From NCBI RefSeq assembly GCF_003345655.1, contig NZ_QQOH01000002.1, positions 434,001 through 498,000 on the forward strand: DNA of 64,000 nucleotides. Direction: 5' to 3'. The notes below the pieces were generated by a model. That model was not told where the DNA came from. It did no database searches and saw only the letters and a list, made by a program, of their open reading frames with translations. Within the stretch, counting starts at the first letter, position 1. Each line of letters begins with the position of its first letter. The stretch is from Motiliproteus coralliicola (GTDB taxonomy: Bacteria > Pseudomonadota > Gammaproteobacteria > Pseudomonadales > Balneatricaceae). Below, one piece after another: positions 8,029 through 15,750 of the stretch. Both the position numbers and the translations under genes were made by a program.

Positions 8029-9456
8029 CTAGGTGTTGCTGGCCGGATACTGGGCTACCAGCTGTCCCAGCCGCTTGAGGGCATCTTGGCGATGCTCGGT
8101 CCACGGGAAGGCAAAGCTGATTCGTAACGCATTACGGTAGCGCTCCTGGGCGGTAAACAGGCGTCCGGGAGTCAGGATGATGCCCTGCTGCAGGGAGCGG
8201 CCGTACAGTTCCAGGGTGTCGATCGGTTCGGGTAGTTCGACCCAGAGCGCCAGTCCGCCTTCAGGACGGCTGCAGCTTTGCATCGTGGGTAGATAGCGGC
8301 CGAGCATCTCCAATAACTGCTGATACTGCTGGCGGAGTTTTTGACGCTGGACCCGTAGGTGGCGATCGAAGCTGCCCTCCTGCAGAAAATCCACCAGTCC
8401 TCGCTGCTGGGCCTGACAGCTGGCCAAGCTGGTGACTAGCTTGAGCTGCTTTACTCGCTCCCGATAGCGGCCCGGAGCGATCCAGCCGACCCGAAGATCC
8501 CGTGACAAGCTTTTGGAAACCGAGGAGCACAGCAGAACCTGGCCGGTTTTATCGTAGCTGTGCAGGGTGCGGGGGCGTTGTTCGTTAAACGAGAGTTCGC
8601 CGTAGATATCATCTTCGATAATCGGCAGGTCACGGCTTTGAGCCAACTCCAGAATCCGCTGTTTATTGGCCTCGGGCATGCTGGCCCCGGTGGGGGTGCT
8701 GTAACTGGGTGAAACCACCAATGCTTTGATATCCCAGTGCTGTAGTGACAGCTCCAACGCTTCCGGGCTGAGCCCGGTTTCCGGCGAACTGGGTAGCTCC
8801 AGCGCTTTGAGTCCCAGGGCTTCGAATAACTGGAAAACGCCGTAAAACCCGGGCGATTCGACCGCCACCACATCACCGTGCTGGGTGGTGGCCATCAGCG
8901 CCAATAGCAGCGCGTGCTGACAGCCGGCGGTGATGATGATCTCGTCGGCATTCAGGTGACTGGCTCCGGCCAGTAGCCGGTTGGCGATCTGGCTGCGAAG
9001 CTCGTACAGCCCAGCTGGTTCGTCGTAATTATTCTGCTCCCGGGTGGTTTGTTTGCGCTGGGCCCGGGCCAGGCAGCGGCGCAGTGATTCCTTACCGATC
9101 TCACTCTTTTGATGGCCAATCAAGTCGAAGGCGGCGCCGCGCTCCATGATATCCACCAGTACCTGGCCGCTGGTGACCGGTAGCGGGGTGGACTCGGGTT
9201 TGCTGGTCAGCGGCTTGGTGATCGGCAGGGTGTCGGTGGCCTGTACCCCGTTAACGTAGTAGCCCGACCGGGGGCGTGCGCTGATCAGTCCGTCGGCTTC
9301 GAGACGGTCATAGGCGGTCAGTACGGTCGATTTGGACAACCCGCGTTGCTGACTCAGGGTCCGAATCGACGGCATCTTCGAGCCCACAGGACGGCGCTCG
9401 GTGCGGATCTCTTCGGTGAGTTCACGGACCAGCTGGCGGTAAAGAAAGTCGCTCAT
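8029..9456 (-). CDS. MocR-family regulator (GntR helix-turn-helix fused to an aminotransferase-like domain)
   Basis: About 475 residues from the ATG at 9456. The N-terminal winged helix is GntR-type (FLYRQLVRELTEEIRTERRP, then MPSIRTLSQQRGLSKSTVL and GLISARPRSGYYV). After a linker comes a fold-type I aminotransferase domain with YDEPAGLYELRSQIA, ITAGCQHALLLAL and the PLP-lysine region LCSSVSKSLSRDLRVGW. The open frame continues upstream to 9570, but those 38 residues do not look like protein and cover the operator region. It is divergent from the sulfite reductase gene at 9615. MocR proteins bind direct repeats through PLP-dependent sensing, and repeats of that kind are present between the two genes. 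Confidence 0.92.
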   Translation of the reverse strand: MSDFLYRQLVRELTEEIRTERRPVGSKMPSIRTLSQQRGLSKSTVLTAYDRLEADGLISARPRSGYYVNGVQATDTLPITKPLTSKPESTPLPVTSGQVLVDIMERGAAFDLIGHQKSEIGKESLRRCLARAQRKQTTREQNNYDEPAGLYELRSQIANRLLAGASHLNADEIIITAGCQHALLLALMATTQHGDVVAVESPGFYGVFQLFEALGLKALELPSSPETGLSPEALELSLQHWDIKALVVSPSYSTPTGASMPEANKQRILELAQSRDLPIIEDDIYGELSFNEQRPRTLHSYDKTGQVLLCSSVSKSLSRDLRVGWIAPGRYRERVKQLKLVTSLASCQAQQRGLVDFLQEGSFDRHLRVQRQKLRQQYQQLLEMLGRYLPTMQSCSRPEGGLALWVELPEPIDTLELYGRSLQQGIILTPGRLFTAQERYRNALRISFAFPWTEHRQDALKRLGQLVAQYPASNT

Positions 9457-9457
9457 A

Positions 9458-9539
9458 GGTACAGATTCTAAAAAATCACAGGTGCAGATTTTAATCGTAG
9501 CACGCTGAGCCTGTGAAATTGAATAAATCTGAATCTGTA
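9458..9539. promoter_or_regulatory. Repeated operator-like half-sites between MocR gene and cysI
   Basis: Two direct copies of GGTRCAGATTYTA lie at 9458-9470 and 9481-9493, starting 23 bp apart. A third copy of the core in inverse orientation, GAATCTGTA, is at 9531-9539 and forms a perfect 9-bp inverted repeat with TACAGATTC at 9460-9468. MocR-family regulators are known to bind pairs of direct repeats roughly two helical turns apart, so these are good candidate sites for the regulator that starts at 9456. The first site lies just upstream of its own start codon, consistent with autorepression. Confidence 0.6.
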
Positions 9540-9614
9540 ACCATTTTTGTCTCTCCCATACCCTGTGCACATGACTAGACAGGTTTTTTCTGTCGCTGAC
9601 GGGGTATTGAAACG

Positions 9615-11309
9615 ATGTATCAGTATGACGATTACGACCGCCAGGTCGTTCAGGATCGTGTACAGCAGTTCAAGGGGCAGATGAGTCGGTTTCTGAATGG
9701 CGAGATCGCCGAGCAGACTTTCTTGCCGCTGCGGTTGCAAAACGGCCTGTATCTGCAAAAGCATGCGCCGATGCTACGGGTGGCGGTGCCGTACGGGGTG
9801 TTGGCGTCAACTCAGCTGCGCAAGCTGGCGCAGATCGCCAAGACTTATGACCGTGGTTACTGCCATGTCACCACGCGACAGAATCTACAGTTTAACTGGG
9901 TGAAGATGGAGCAGGTGCCGGAGATTCTGGAGCAGTTGCTCGAGGTTGAGATGCATGCGATCCAGACCAGCGGCAACTGTATCCGCAACACCACCAGCGA
10001 TCCGTTGGCCGGGGTGGCCCAGGATGAGGTTGCCGATCCGCGTCCCTACTGCGAGATTATCCGCCAGTGGTCGACTTTGCACCCGGAGTTCGCCTTTCTA
10101 CCGCGAAAATTCAAGATCGCAGTGATTGGCGCCCATGAAGATCGAGCGGCCATTCAGCTACACGATATCGGTTTGCGACTGGTTGAGCAGCCCGGTGTTG
10201 ACGGGGTTGGCCCTTCCGGTGTGAACCCCTTGGGCTTTGAGGTCTGGGTTGGCGGCGGGTTGGGGCGTACTCCGATGCTGGGTTCGCGGATTCGAAGCTT
10301 CCTGCCCCAGGCCGAACTGCTGGCCTATCTGAAAGCGATTCTGCGGGTCTACAACCGCCACGGCCGTCGGGACAACAAGTACAAGGCGCGGATCAAGATC
10401 CTAGTCAAGGCGCTGGGCATTGAGCGCTTCAAGGAGCAGGTGGAGGACGAGTTCAAATCCTCCAGCCGCAGCGATCATCTGCTCAAGCCCGACGAGCTGG
10501 CCTACGCGCGCTCGTTTTTCAGTGCTCCCAACTACCCGCTGATCGATCCGCTGGAGGGCGAAGCCCTGCTTGCTGAGCAGCGACAACAGCATCCGGATTT
10601 CGAGCAGTGGCTGACCCATAACGTTCACGCCCACAAGGTGGCGGGCTATGCGGCCGTCACCCTGTCGTTGAAAGCGGTGGGGCGTGCTCCCGGTGATATC
10701 CACTACCGACAGTTGGAGGCGGTGGCAGCGCTGGCAGAGCGCTTTGGTTTTGCCGAGGTTCGCACTGCCCAGCAACAGAACATGGTTCTGCCGGATGTTA
10801 AAAAGTCGGATCTGTTTGCGCTCTGGCAGGCGCTCGAAAGCGAGCAGCTGGCGACACCGACCCAGGGGACTGCAGCGGATCTGGTCTGCTGCCCAGGGGC
10901 TGACTTCTGCAACCTGGCCAGTGCCCGTTCGTTGCCGATCAGCGCCGCGATTCAACAGCGGCTGGTTGATCTGGACAAGCTATATCGGCTGGGTGAGCTG
11001 TCGTTGCGGATCTCCGGCTGCATCAACGCCTGCGCCCATCACCATATCGCCGATATCGGCATCCTCGGATTGGAGAAGTCCGGCCGAGAGTTTTATCAGA
11101 TCACCCTGGGCGGCCAGTCCGGCAACCATTCGAAAATCGGCAAGGTGCTGGGTCCGGCGCTGGCAGCTGAGGCTGTCGATGGGGCGATCGATCAGATTTT
11201 TTCCGTGTATCTAAAACTGCGCTTGAGCGCCCAGGAATCTTTTGCTGAGCTGTTCGCTCGCTTGGGTGTGGCGCCGTTTAAGGAGGCTGTGTATGCCCAG
11301 GATCATTAA
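9615..11309 (+). CDS. cysI: Nitrite/sulfite reductase, haemoprotein (one-subunit CysI type)
   Basis: A 564-residue sirohaem/4Fe-4S reductase made of two similar halves, each with a ferredoxin-like part (LPLRLQNGLYLQ ... MLRVAVPYG) and a catalytic part. The cluster-sirohaem cysteines are visible as CPGADFC and, about 40 residues later, CINAC. TSGNCIRNTTSDPLAG is the usual substrate-side motif. Members reduce sulfite to sulfide for cysteine synthesis, or nitrite to ammonia. Linkage to the DUF934 gene and absence of a flavoprotein subunit match the Pseudomonas-type assimilatory sulfite reductase. It overlaps the next gene by 17 bp and is divergent from the MocR regulator. Confidence 0.92.
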   Translation: MYQYDDYDRQVVQDRVQQFKGQMSRFLNGEIAEQTFLPLRLQNGLYLQKHAPMLRVAVPYGVLASTQLRKLAQIAKTYDRGYCHVTTRQNLQFNWVKMEQVPEILEQLLEVEMHAIQTSGNCIRNTTSDPLAGVAQDEVADPRPYCEIIRQWSTLHPEFAFLPRKFKIAVIGAHEDRAAIQLHDIGLRLVEQPGVDGVGPSGVNPLGFEVWVGGGLGRTPMLGSRIRSFLPQAELLAYLKAILRVYNRHGRRDNKYKARIKILVKALGIERFKEQVEDEFKSSSRSDHLLKPDELAYARSFFSAPNYPLIDPLEGEALLAEQRQQHPDFEQWLTHNVHAHKVAGYAAVTLSLKAVGRAPGDIHYRQLEAVAALAERFGFAEVRTAQQQNMVLPDVKKSDLFALWQALESEQLATPTQGTAADLVCCPGADFCNLASARSLPISAAIQQRLVDLDKLYRLGELSLRISGCINACAHHHIADIGILGLEKSGREFYQITLGGQSGNHSKIGKVLGPALAAEAVDGAIDQIFSVYLKLRLSAQESFAELFARLGVAPFKEAVYAQDH

Positions 11310-11829
11310 AGATGGTGGCATCGTCGATGACTCGGCTCGGATCATCGAGATTGATGAGGACACCCCGATTCACTCATCACTGCAGCAATCGGTATTTCTG
11401 CCGTTGTCTCGCTGGTTGGTCATGCAGTCCGGTATGGAGATAACGGAAGGCCAAAAGCTAGCGGGGGTCTGGTTTGACGGTGATGCGGATATCGCGGCAT
11501 TGATTGACCACCTGGATCGCTTGCCGGCCATCGCAATCCGGTTCAACAGCTTTCAGGACGGCACCGGGTTTTCCCTCGGCGCGCTATTGCGCGAGAGCCA
11601 TGGTTACGGCGGGGAGCTACGCGCCTTCGGTCAATTGATTGCCGATCAGGCACCACAGTTGCGCCGTTGTGGCTTCAACGCCATCGCCCTGCAACCGGGG
11701 GAGTCGCTGGAGACGGCGATGTCGATGCTGGAGGGAATGAATCTGAGCTACCAAGGCTCGATCTACAGCCCCCGTACGCCGTTTAAGTTTCGTTTCTCTA
11801 GCGCTAGCAACAGCGTTAACAAAACCTGA
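11293..11829 (+). CDS. DUF934 protein, sulfite-reductase partner
   Basis: 178 residues from the ATG at 11293 (MPRIIKDGG), which follows an AGGAGG stretch at 11280-11285 inside the end of cysI. The frame is open further upstream, but that part only reads cysI out of frame. The sequence FNSFQDGTGFSLGALLRESHGYGGELRAFG is the core of the DUF934 family, which sits beside one-subunit sulfite reductases in many proteobacteria. Its biochemical role is not established; a helper in electron supply or reductase maturation is often supposed. Translation is coupled to cysI by the 17-bp overlap. Confidence 0.88.
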   Translation: MPRIIKDGGIVDDSARIIEIDEDTPIHSSLQQSVFLPLSRWLVMQSGMEITEGQKLAGVWFDGDADIAALIDHLDRLPAIAIRFNSFQDGTGFSLGALLRESHGYGGELRAFGQLIADQAPQLRRCGFNAIALQPGESLETAMSMLEGMNLSYQGSIYSPRTPFKFRFSSASNSVNKT

Positions 11830-11840
11830 GGTTTCCGTAT

Positions 11841-11996
11841 ATGAACAATCTAGACCTGGTTGCGGTGTTATCGATTCTGTCCGTGGTCGGATCCGCACTG
11901 TTGTTGATCGTGGTTGGGTTCAAGGTCCGGGCTCAAATTTTCTCCGGTGATCGTTCGGTTGCCGACTCGAAGGAGAATCGCCATGAAAAGCGCTGA
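11841..11996 (+). CDS. Small single-span membrane protein, 51 residues, unrecognised
   Basis: An ATG 11 bp after the DUF934 stop opens a 51-codon frame ending at 11996, overlapping the start of ccoG by 14 bp. The protein has a short N-terminus (MNNLDLVAV), one membrane segment of about 22 residues (LSILSVVGSALLLIVVGFKV), and a charged tail ending ENRHEKR. Tight spacing on both sides and its frame-consistent hydrophobic segment argue that it is translated. It is not CcoS or CcoQ by sequence. Its position between sulfite reductase genes and CcoG suggests a membrane partner for one of them, but this is inference. Confidence 0.55.
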   Translation: MNNLDLVAVLSILSVVGSALLLIVVGFKVRAQIFSGDRSVADSKENRHEKR

Positions 11997-13431
11997 TTCA
12001 CTGATTGATGTTGCTCAGATCGACAGCACTCAGATTGATGATATCTACGCCGAGGTTGGCCAGTGGCACGTCAATGTCGGGGAGCAGAAAATCCACCCCA
12101 AGCGGATGCCCGGGCGTTGGCGCTCGGTTAAATGGTGGACCAGCAGTGTCTGGCTGCTGTTTTTTCTCGGCCCTTACCTGCATTGGGGAGACCGACAGGC
12201 AGTGCTGTTTGATCTGCCGGCACAGAAGTTTTATCTGTTCGGGCTCACCGTCTTGGTCCAGGATCTGTGGATCCTGGCGATGATCCTGCTGTTTTTCGCC
12301 ATCCTGTTGGCGGTGGTGACCGCTTTGGCGGGTCGAGTATTTTGCGGTTACTTCTGTTTTCAGACGGTCTGGACCGACGTGTTCGTATTGATCGAGGAGT
12401 GGCTTGAGGGCAAGCCCCGTCAGCGCCAGCAACTGGATGAAGCCCCCTGGAGTTTGACCAAACTGCGAATCAAGGCGATCAAGCATGGGCTCTGGTTATT
12501 GATTGGTTTGCTGACTGGGGTAAGTTTTGTGGCCTGGTTTATGGATGCGGGAGAGCTGTGGCAGGGCATGTTGGCGTTGTCGCTGCCGTTGGAAGCCACG
12601 ATCACTATTGGTGCCTTTGTGTTCGGCACCTACAGCCTGGCCGGTTTTATGCGCGAGCAGACCTGTATGTGGCTGTGCCCTTACTCCCGAATCCAGGGGG
12701 TGATGGTGGATCAGGATACGGTGCTGCCGGCCTACGATGCGGTACGCGGTGAGTCCCGTGGTCGACGTAAGAAAGGCCAGTCGGACGATCATCTGGGGGA
12801 TTGTATCGATTGCAACCTATGCGTGGCGGTCTGCCCGACCGGGATCGATATCCGTGACGGTCAGCAGCAGGGCTGTATCACCTGTGGCCTTTGCATCGAT
12901 GCCTGCGATTCGGTGATGGAAAAGATCGGTCGGCCCAAAGGGTTGGTCCGTTACGATTCCTTGAATGGCCTGCTGGGCAAAACCCAGGCGCGCTGGTTCA
13001 AACGCCCCAGGGTCTGGGTCTATTTCGGTATCCTGGCATTCTCGGTGGTCGGTGGTGCCTGGGGACTGGCAACGCTGGATGGATTGGAGCTTAAGGTGAT
13101 CCATCATCGCCAGCCGATGTTCGTGATGCAAAGTGATGGTTCAATCCAGAACCGCTACCAGCTGAAACTGCTGAACAAAACCGATCAACCGCTGGAAGCC
13201 AAGATAACCGTAACCGGCGCGGCAGGCTTGAAAGCGGTGGGAGTTTCCGAACCGGTGTTGTTGGCCCCTTCGGGTGTTACCGCCCACGAAGTGTTCGTGC
13301 GGATTCCGGCAAAATGGTTGGTATCCGATAGTCAGCAGATCGCCTTTAGCGTTTCAACCTCGCTCGAGGAGATCAACGCGACGCGTAAGGCGGTCTTTAT
13401 CGGACCGGCTCCGAGCAGCAACACACCTTGA
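11983..13431 (+). CDS. ccoG: Cytochrome c oxidase accessory protein CcoG (FixG/RdxA polyferredoxin)
   Basis: 482 residues from the ATG at 11983, preceded by AAGGAG. The protein has several membrane helices in the first 250 residues, the motif FCGYFCFQTVW, the WLCPYSRIQG motif, then two 4Fe-4S binding sites (CIDCNLCVAVCP and CITCGLCIDACD), a further helix near residue 340 and a C-terminal periplasmic domain of IgG-like character. CcoG helps assemble cbb3 oxidase by handling copper. It normally sits beside ccoNOP; here it follows the sulfite reductase genes instead. The frame is open upstream to 11914 but the added residues overlap the small membrane ORF in another frame. Confidence 0.92.
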   Translation: MKSADSLIDVAQIDSTQIDDIYAEVGQWHVNVGEQKIHPKRMPGRWRSVKWWTSSVWLLFFLGPYLHWGDRQAVLFDLPAQKFYLFGLTVLVQDLWILAMILLFFAILLAVVTALAGRVFCGYFCFQTVWTDVFVLIEEWLEGKPRQRQQLDEAPWSLTKLRIKAIKHGLWLLIGLLTGVSFVAWFMDAGELWQGMLALSLPLEATITIGAFVFGTYSLAGFMREQTCMWLCPYSRIQGVMVDQDTVLPAYDAVRGESRGRRKKGQSDDHLGDCIDCNLCVAVCPTGIDIRDGQQQGCITCGLCIDACDSVMEKIGRPKGLVRYDSLNGLLGKTQARWFKRPRVWVYFGILAFSVVGGAWGLATLDGLELKVIHHRQPMFVMQSDGSIQNRYQLKLLNKTDQPLEAKITVTGAAGLKAVGVSEPVLLAPSGVTAHEVFVRIPAKWLVSDSQQIAFSVSTSLEEINATRKAVFIGPAPSSNTP

Positions 13432-13440
13432 GGCTTTGGA

Positions 13441-14331
13441 GTGAATACAGCAGCGGATAATACCCGCGGTAGTCTCTTTATGATGCTGGCTATGGCGGCC
13501 TTCGCCGTCGAAGATATGCTGATTAAGGCAGCTGCCGGCAGCGTCTCGACCGGGTTTGTACTGGCACTATTTGGGCTGGGCGGGACCTTGGTCTTTTCGC
13601 TGCTGTGTTTTCGTCAACGGGAGAGCCTGCTTCACCCGGCACTACTATCAACTCCGATCTTGATTCGTGCTGTCTGCGAAGTAGTCGGGCGATTGTTCTT
13701 CGTGTTGGCGATTACGCTTAGCTCGCTGTCCAGTGCTTCAACGATTCTGCAGGCGACCCCGCTGGTGGTTGTGCTCGGGGCTGCACTGTTGTTCAACGAG
13801 CAGGTGGGGCTAAGGCGTTGGCTTGCCATCGTCCTCGGTTTTGTCGGTGTGTTGCTGGTTATCCGTCCCGGGTTGGGAAGTTTTGAACCGGCCTCGATCT
13901 TGGCCGTGATCGGGATGGTCGGCTTTGCCGGACGCGATCTGGCGACCCGAGCAGCACCGTCAGAGCTGTCTAATCGACAATTGGGTGTCTACGGGTTTTT
14001 CATCCTGATCCCCACAGGGGTGGGCTTGCACCTATACAACGGCCAGCCGGTCTTACTGGATTCCGCGACGGCGGGCTTGATTGGAGCGGCGGTGGTTTGC
14101 GGCGTTGTGGCGTACAACGCACTAACGATCGCGATGCGAACCGGTGAGGTCTCCGTGGTGGCGCCATTTCGCTATACCCGCTTGATCTTCGCGTTGATTC
14201 TCGCGGCGCTCTTTTTTGCGGAGCGACCCGATGTGGCAACCCTGGCCGGTGGGTTGATCATCGTTTTGAGCGGAGGCTACACGCTGATCTACAATCGGAA
14301 ACTTGCCGCTGGGTCGGTAAAGCCGATTTAG
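13441..14331 (+). CDS. EamA/DMT-family transporter
   Basis: A 296-residue inner-membrane protein with about ten helices arranged as two EamA repeats (residues about 8-140 and 155-290). It begins with GTG at 13441, nine bases after the ccoG stop, so it is likely part of the same transcript. Motifs such as LSSLSSASTILQATPLVVVLGA and GEVSVVAPFRYTRLIFALILA match drug/metabolite exporters of the RhaT/EamA group. The substrate is unknown; if the operon is a functional unit it might export a sulfur compound, but that is only a guess. Confidence 0.88.
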   Translation: MNTAADNTRGSLFMMLAMAAFAVEDMLIKAAAGSVSTGFVLALFGLGGTLVFSLLCFRQRESLLHPALLSTPILIRAVCEVVGRLFFVLAITLSSLSSASTILQATPLVVVLGAALLFNEQVGLRRWLAIVLGFVGVLLVIRPGLGSFEPASILAVIGMVGFAGRDLATRAAPSELSNRQLGVYGFFILIPTGVGLHLYNGQPVLLDSATAGLIGAAVVCGVVAYNALTIAMRTGEVSVVAPFRYTRLIFALILAALFFAERPDVATLAGGLIIVLSGGYTLIYNRKLAAGSVKPI

Positions 14332-14353
14332 CCTAGGGAACCTGCAAAAAATC

Positions 14354-14935
14354 CTAGCGTTCCATCAGACGTAAAGCGGCTTTTTTGGCTTTCAGGGCCG
14401 CGTCTCTATCGCCTTGAACATGGGCTTGGGTGATGGCCCCTTCTTTTAATAAGCACAGGGTTTGGCAGATCTCGCGACACTCTTCCGGTGAGCTCATTTG
14501 CAGCAGTAGCTGAGATTCGATCAGTGCGGCGACCCGTTGTTTATGTCGGGCACATTGCTGATGAATCGGATGGTCTGGCTCACCGAACTCACCGCTGACG
14601 TTGATAAAAAAACAGCCATGGAAGGGCATCAAGTCAGTGACCCGGTCGTTGAACCAGTCATCCAGCGCATCAAATAGCGCATCGATCTTCGCTATACCAG
14701 GCTGAACGGCCTCAAACCTCGACTCAAGCCAGCTCAAAAAACGTTGGTCCCGGTAATCAACCACGGCGGCAATCAGCGCGTCTTTGCTATCGAAATGGTG
14801 GTAGAGGGTTTTCTTGGCTACCCCGGATTCGGCTAGGACTTCATTGATCCCAACCGCATGAACTCCTTTGCAGTAGAACAGCGCAAAGGCTGTTTCGATC
14901 AGTAGCATTCGTTTGGCAGACACGGTTCTTCCCAT
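14354..14935 (-). CDS. TetR/AcrR-family transcriptional regulator
   Basis: About 193 residues from the ATG at 14935 (MGRTVSAKRMLLIETAFALF). A TTG further upstream at 14962 would add nine residues but would put the start next to the operator. The helix-turn-helix reads INEVLAESGVAKKTLYHHFDSKDALIAAVVDY, classic for TetR. The C-terminal ligand domain contains FHGCFFINVSGEF. The gene is divergent from the HPP membrane-protein gene and the gap holds two operator-like palindromes, so it almost certainly represses itself and that gene until a small molecule binds. The reactive-looking cysteine in HGCFF could be the sensor; this is inference. Confidence 0.92.
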   Translation of the reverse strand: MGRTVSAKRMLLIETAFALFYCKGVHAVGINEVLAESGVAKKTLYHHFDSKDALIAAVVDYRDQRFLSWLESRFEAVQPGIAKIDALFDALDDWFNDRVTDLMPFHGCFFINVSGEFGEPDHPIHQQCARHKQRVAALIESQLLLQMSSPEECREICQTLCLLKEGAITQAHVQGDRDAALKAKKAALRLMER

Positions 14936-14960
14936 CAGCTTATTCGAAAAGAATGTTGAC

Positions 14961-15014
14961 AAAAGTAGACAGTGTTGTCTACTTTTGTGTCTGGAGGTAG
15001 ACAGGTCGGTCTAC
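14961..15014. promoter_or_regulatory. Two TetR-type operators between the TetR gene and the HPP gene
   Basis: Site 1 is a perfect 11-bp inverted repeat: AAAAGTAGACA at 14961-14971 and its reverse complement at 14976-14986, separated by GTGT. Site 2 repeats the core: GTAGAC at 14997-15002 and GTCTAC at 15009-15014, separated by six bases. The centres are about 32 bp apart, close to three helical turns, so both sites face the same side. The core TAGAC...GTCTA is like that reported for NemR-type repressors. Confidence 0.8.
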
Positions 15015-15042
15015 TTATTGTGGGTTTGCTATGGAGGTCACT

Positions 15043-15588
15043 ATGTTGCGATCTGATCGGGAAATGGTGGAAATACCGGTGGGGAGTTGGCGTGCCCGGT
15101 TTGCTGGCGATAAAAGCGCATTGCCGCCTAGGGCCGCGCCTCGGCAGATCTTGATGGCGGGGCTAGGTGGTTTCGTGATGATGCTGGTGCTGGCGGGCTT
15201 GGCAGAGAATCTCGGCCTGGCGCTGGTATTGGGCTCGTTTGGGGCTTCCTGTGTGCTGGTGTTTGGTTTTCCCGATGCGCCATTTTCTCAACCTAGAAAC
15301 ATTGTGGCGGGTCATTTCCTCAGTTCGTTGATTGGCTTGGCTTGTTTGACGCTGTTTGGTCCGCAGGTATGGTCGCTGGGGCTGGCGGTCGGTCTGGCGA
15401 TTGCGTTGATGATGTTGACCCGAACGGTGCATCCGCCTGCGGGCTCCAATCCGGTTATCGTTTTCTTGATGCTGCCGGGGTGGGAGTTTCTGCTGTTGCC
15501 GACATTGCTGGGTGCTCTGCTGATCGTTGCGGTGGCGTTGGTTTACAACAACCTGTGCCGGGGATTGAGCTACCCGAAGTACTGGTAA
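15043..15588 (+). CDS. HPP-family integral membrane protein
   Basis: 181 residues from the ATG at 15043, chosen because GGAGG at 15033-15037 lies five bases before it; an earlier in-frame ATG at 15031 would place that sequence inside the gene. There are four to five membrane segments. The name-giving motif is present as TRTVHPPAGSNP, with GSFGASCVLVFGFPDAPFSQPRN before it, both hallmarks of the HPP family. Some members in cyanobacteria and algae transport nitrite; others are unstudied. The gene is under two operators bound presumably by the divergent TetR protein, which implies induction by a chemical signal. Confidence 0.88.
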   Translation: MLRSDREMVEIPVGSWRARFAGDKSALPPRAAPRQILMAGLGGFVMMLVLAGLAENLGLALVLGSFGASCVLVFGFPDAPFSQPRNIVAGHFLSSLIGLACLTLFGPQVWSLGLAVGLAIALMMLTRTVHPPAGSNPVIVFLMLPGWEFLLLPTLLGALLIVAVALVYNNLCRGLSYPKYW

Positions 15589-15663
15589 GTTCTGCGATAG
15601 AGGATCTCTGAGTTGGTCCAATATCTGGATCTGACTGACATCGCTGCTCACCGGGTGATCATG

Positions 15664-15712
15664 TATAATCGCGCGATCTTTTCCCCTGGCTACTGCTGGG
15701 GGGCTTTTTTAT
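15664..15712 (+). promoter_or_regulatory. TATAAT box followed at once by a terminator-like hairpin, upstream of prfC
   Basis: A perfect TATAAT is at 15664-15669 without a convincing -35 element. About 14 bases further, CCCC at 15683-15686 can pair with the G-run at 15698-15703, followed by CTTTTTTATTT. This is either the terminator of the HPP transcript or an early attenuator in the prfC leader. Two copies of TGTACA (15716-15721 and 15728-15733) follow. Confidence 0.4.
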
Positions 15713-15750
15713 TTGTGTACAGCTTGGTGTACATACTTTAGAGATCGACC

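Noticed and set aside
7505-8104. Long antisense ORF inside the LysR gene at 7148 (and similar long ORFs opposite prfC, fabY, nadB and lepA)
   Set aside because: These mirror codon bias of the real genes on the opposite strand and lack starts, motifs and sensible composition.
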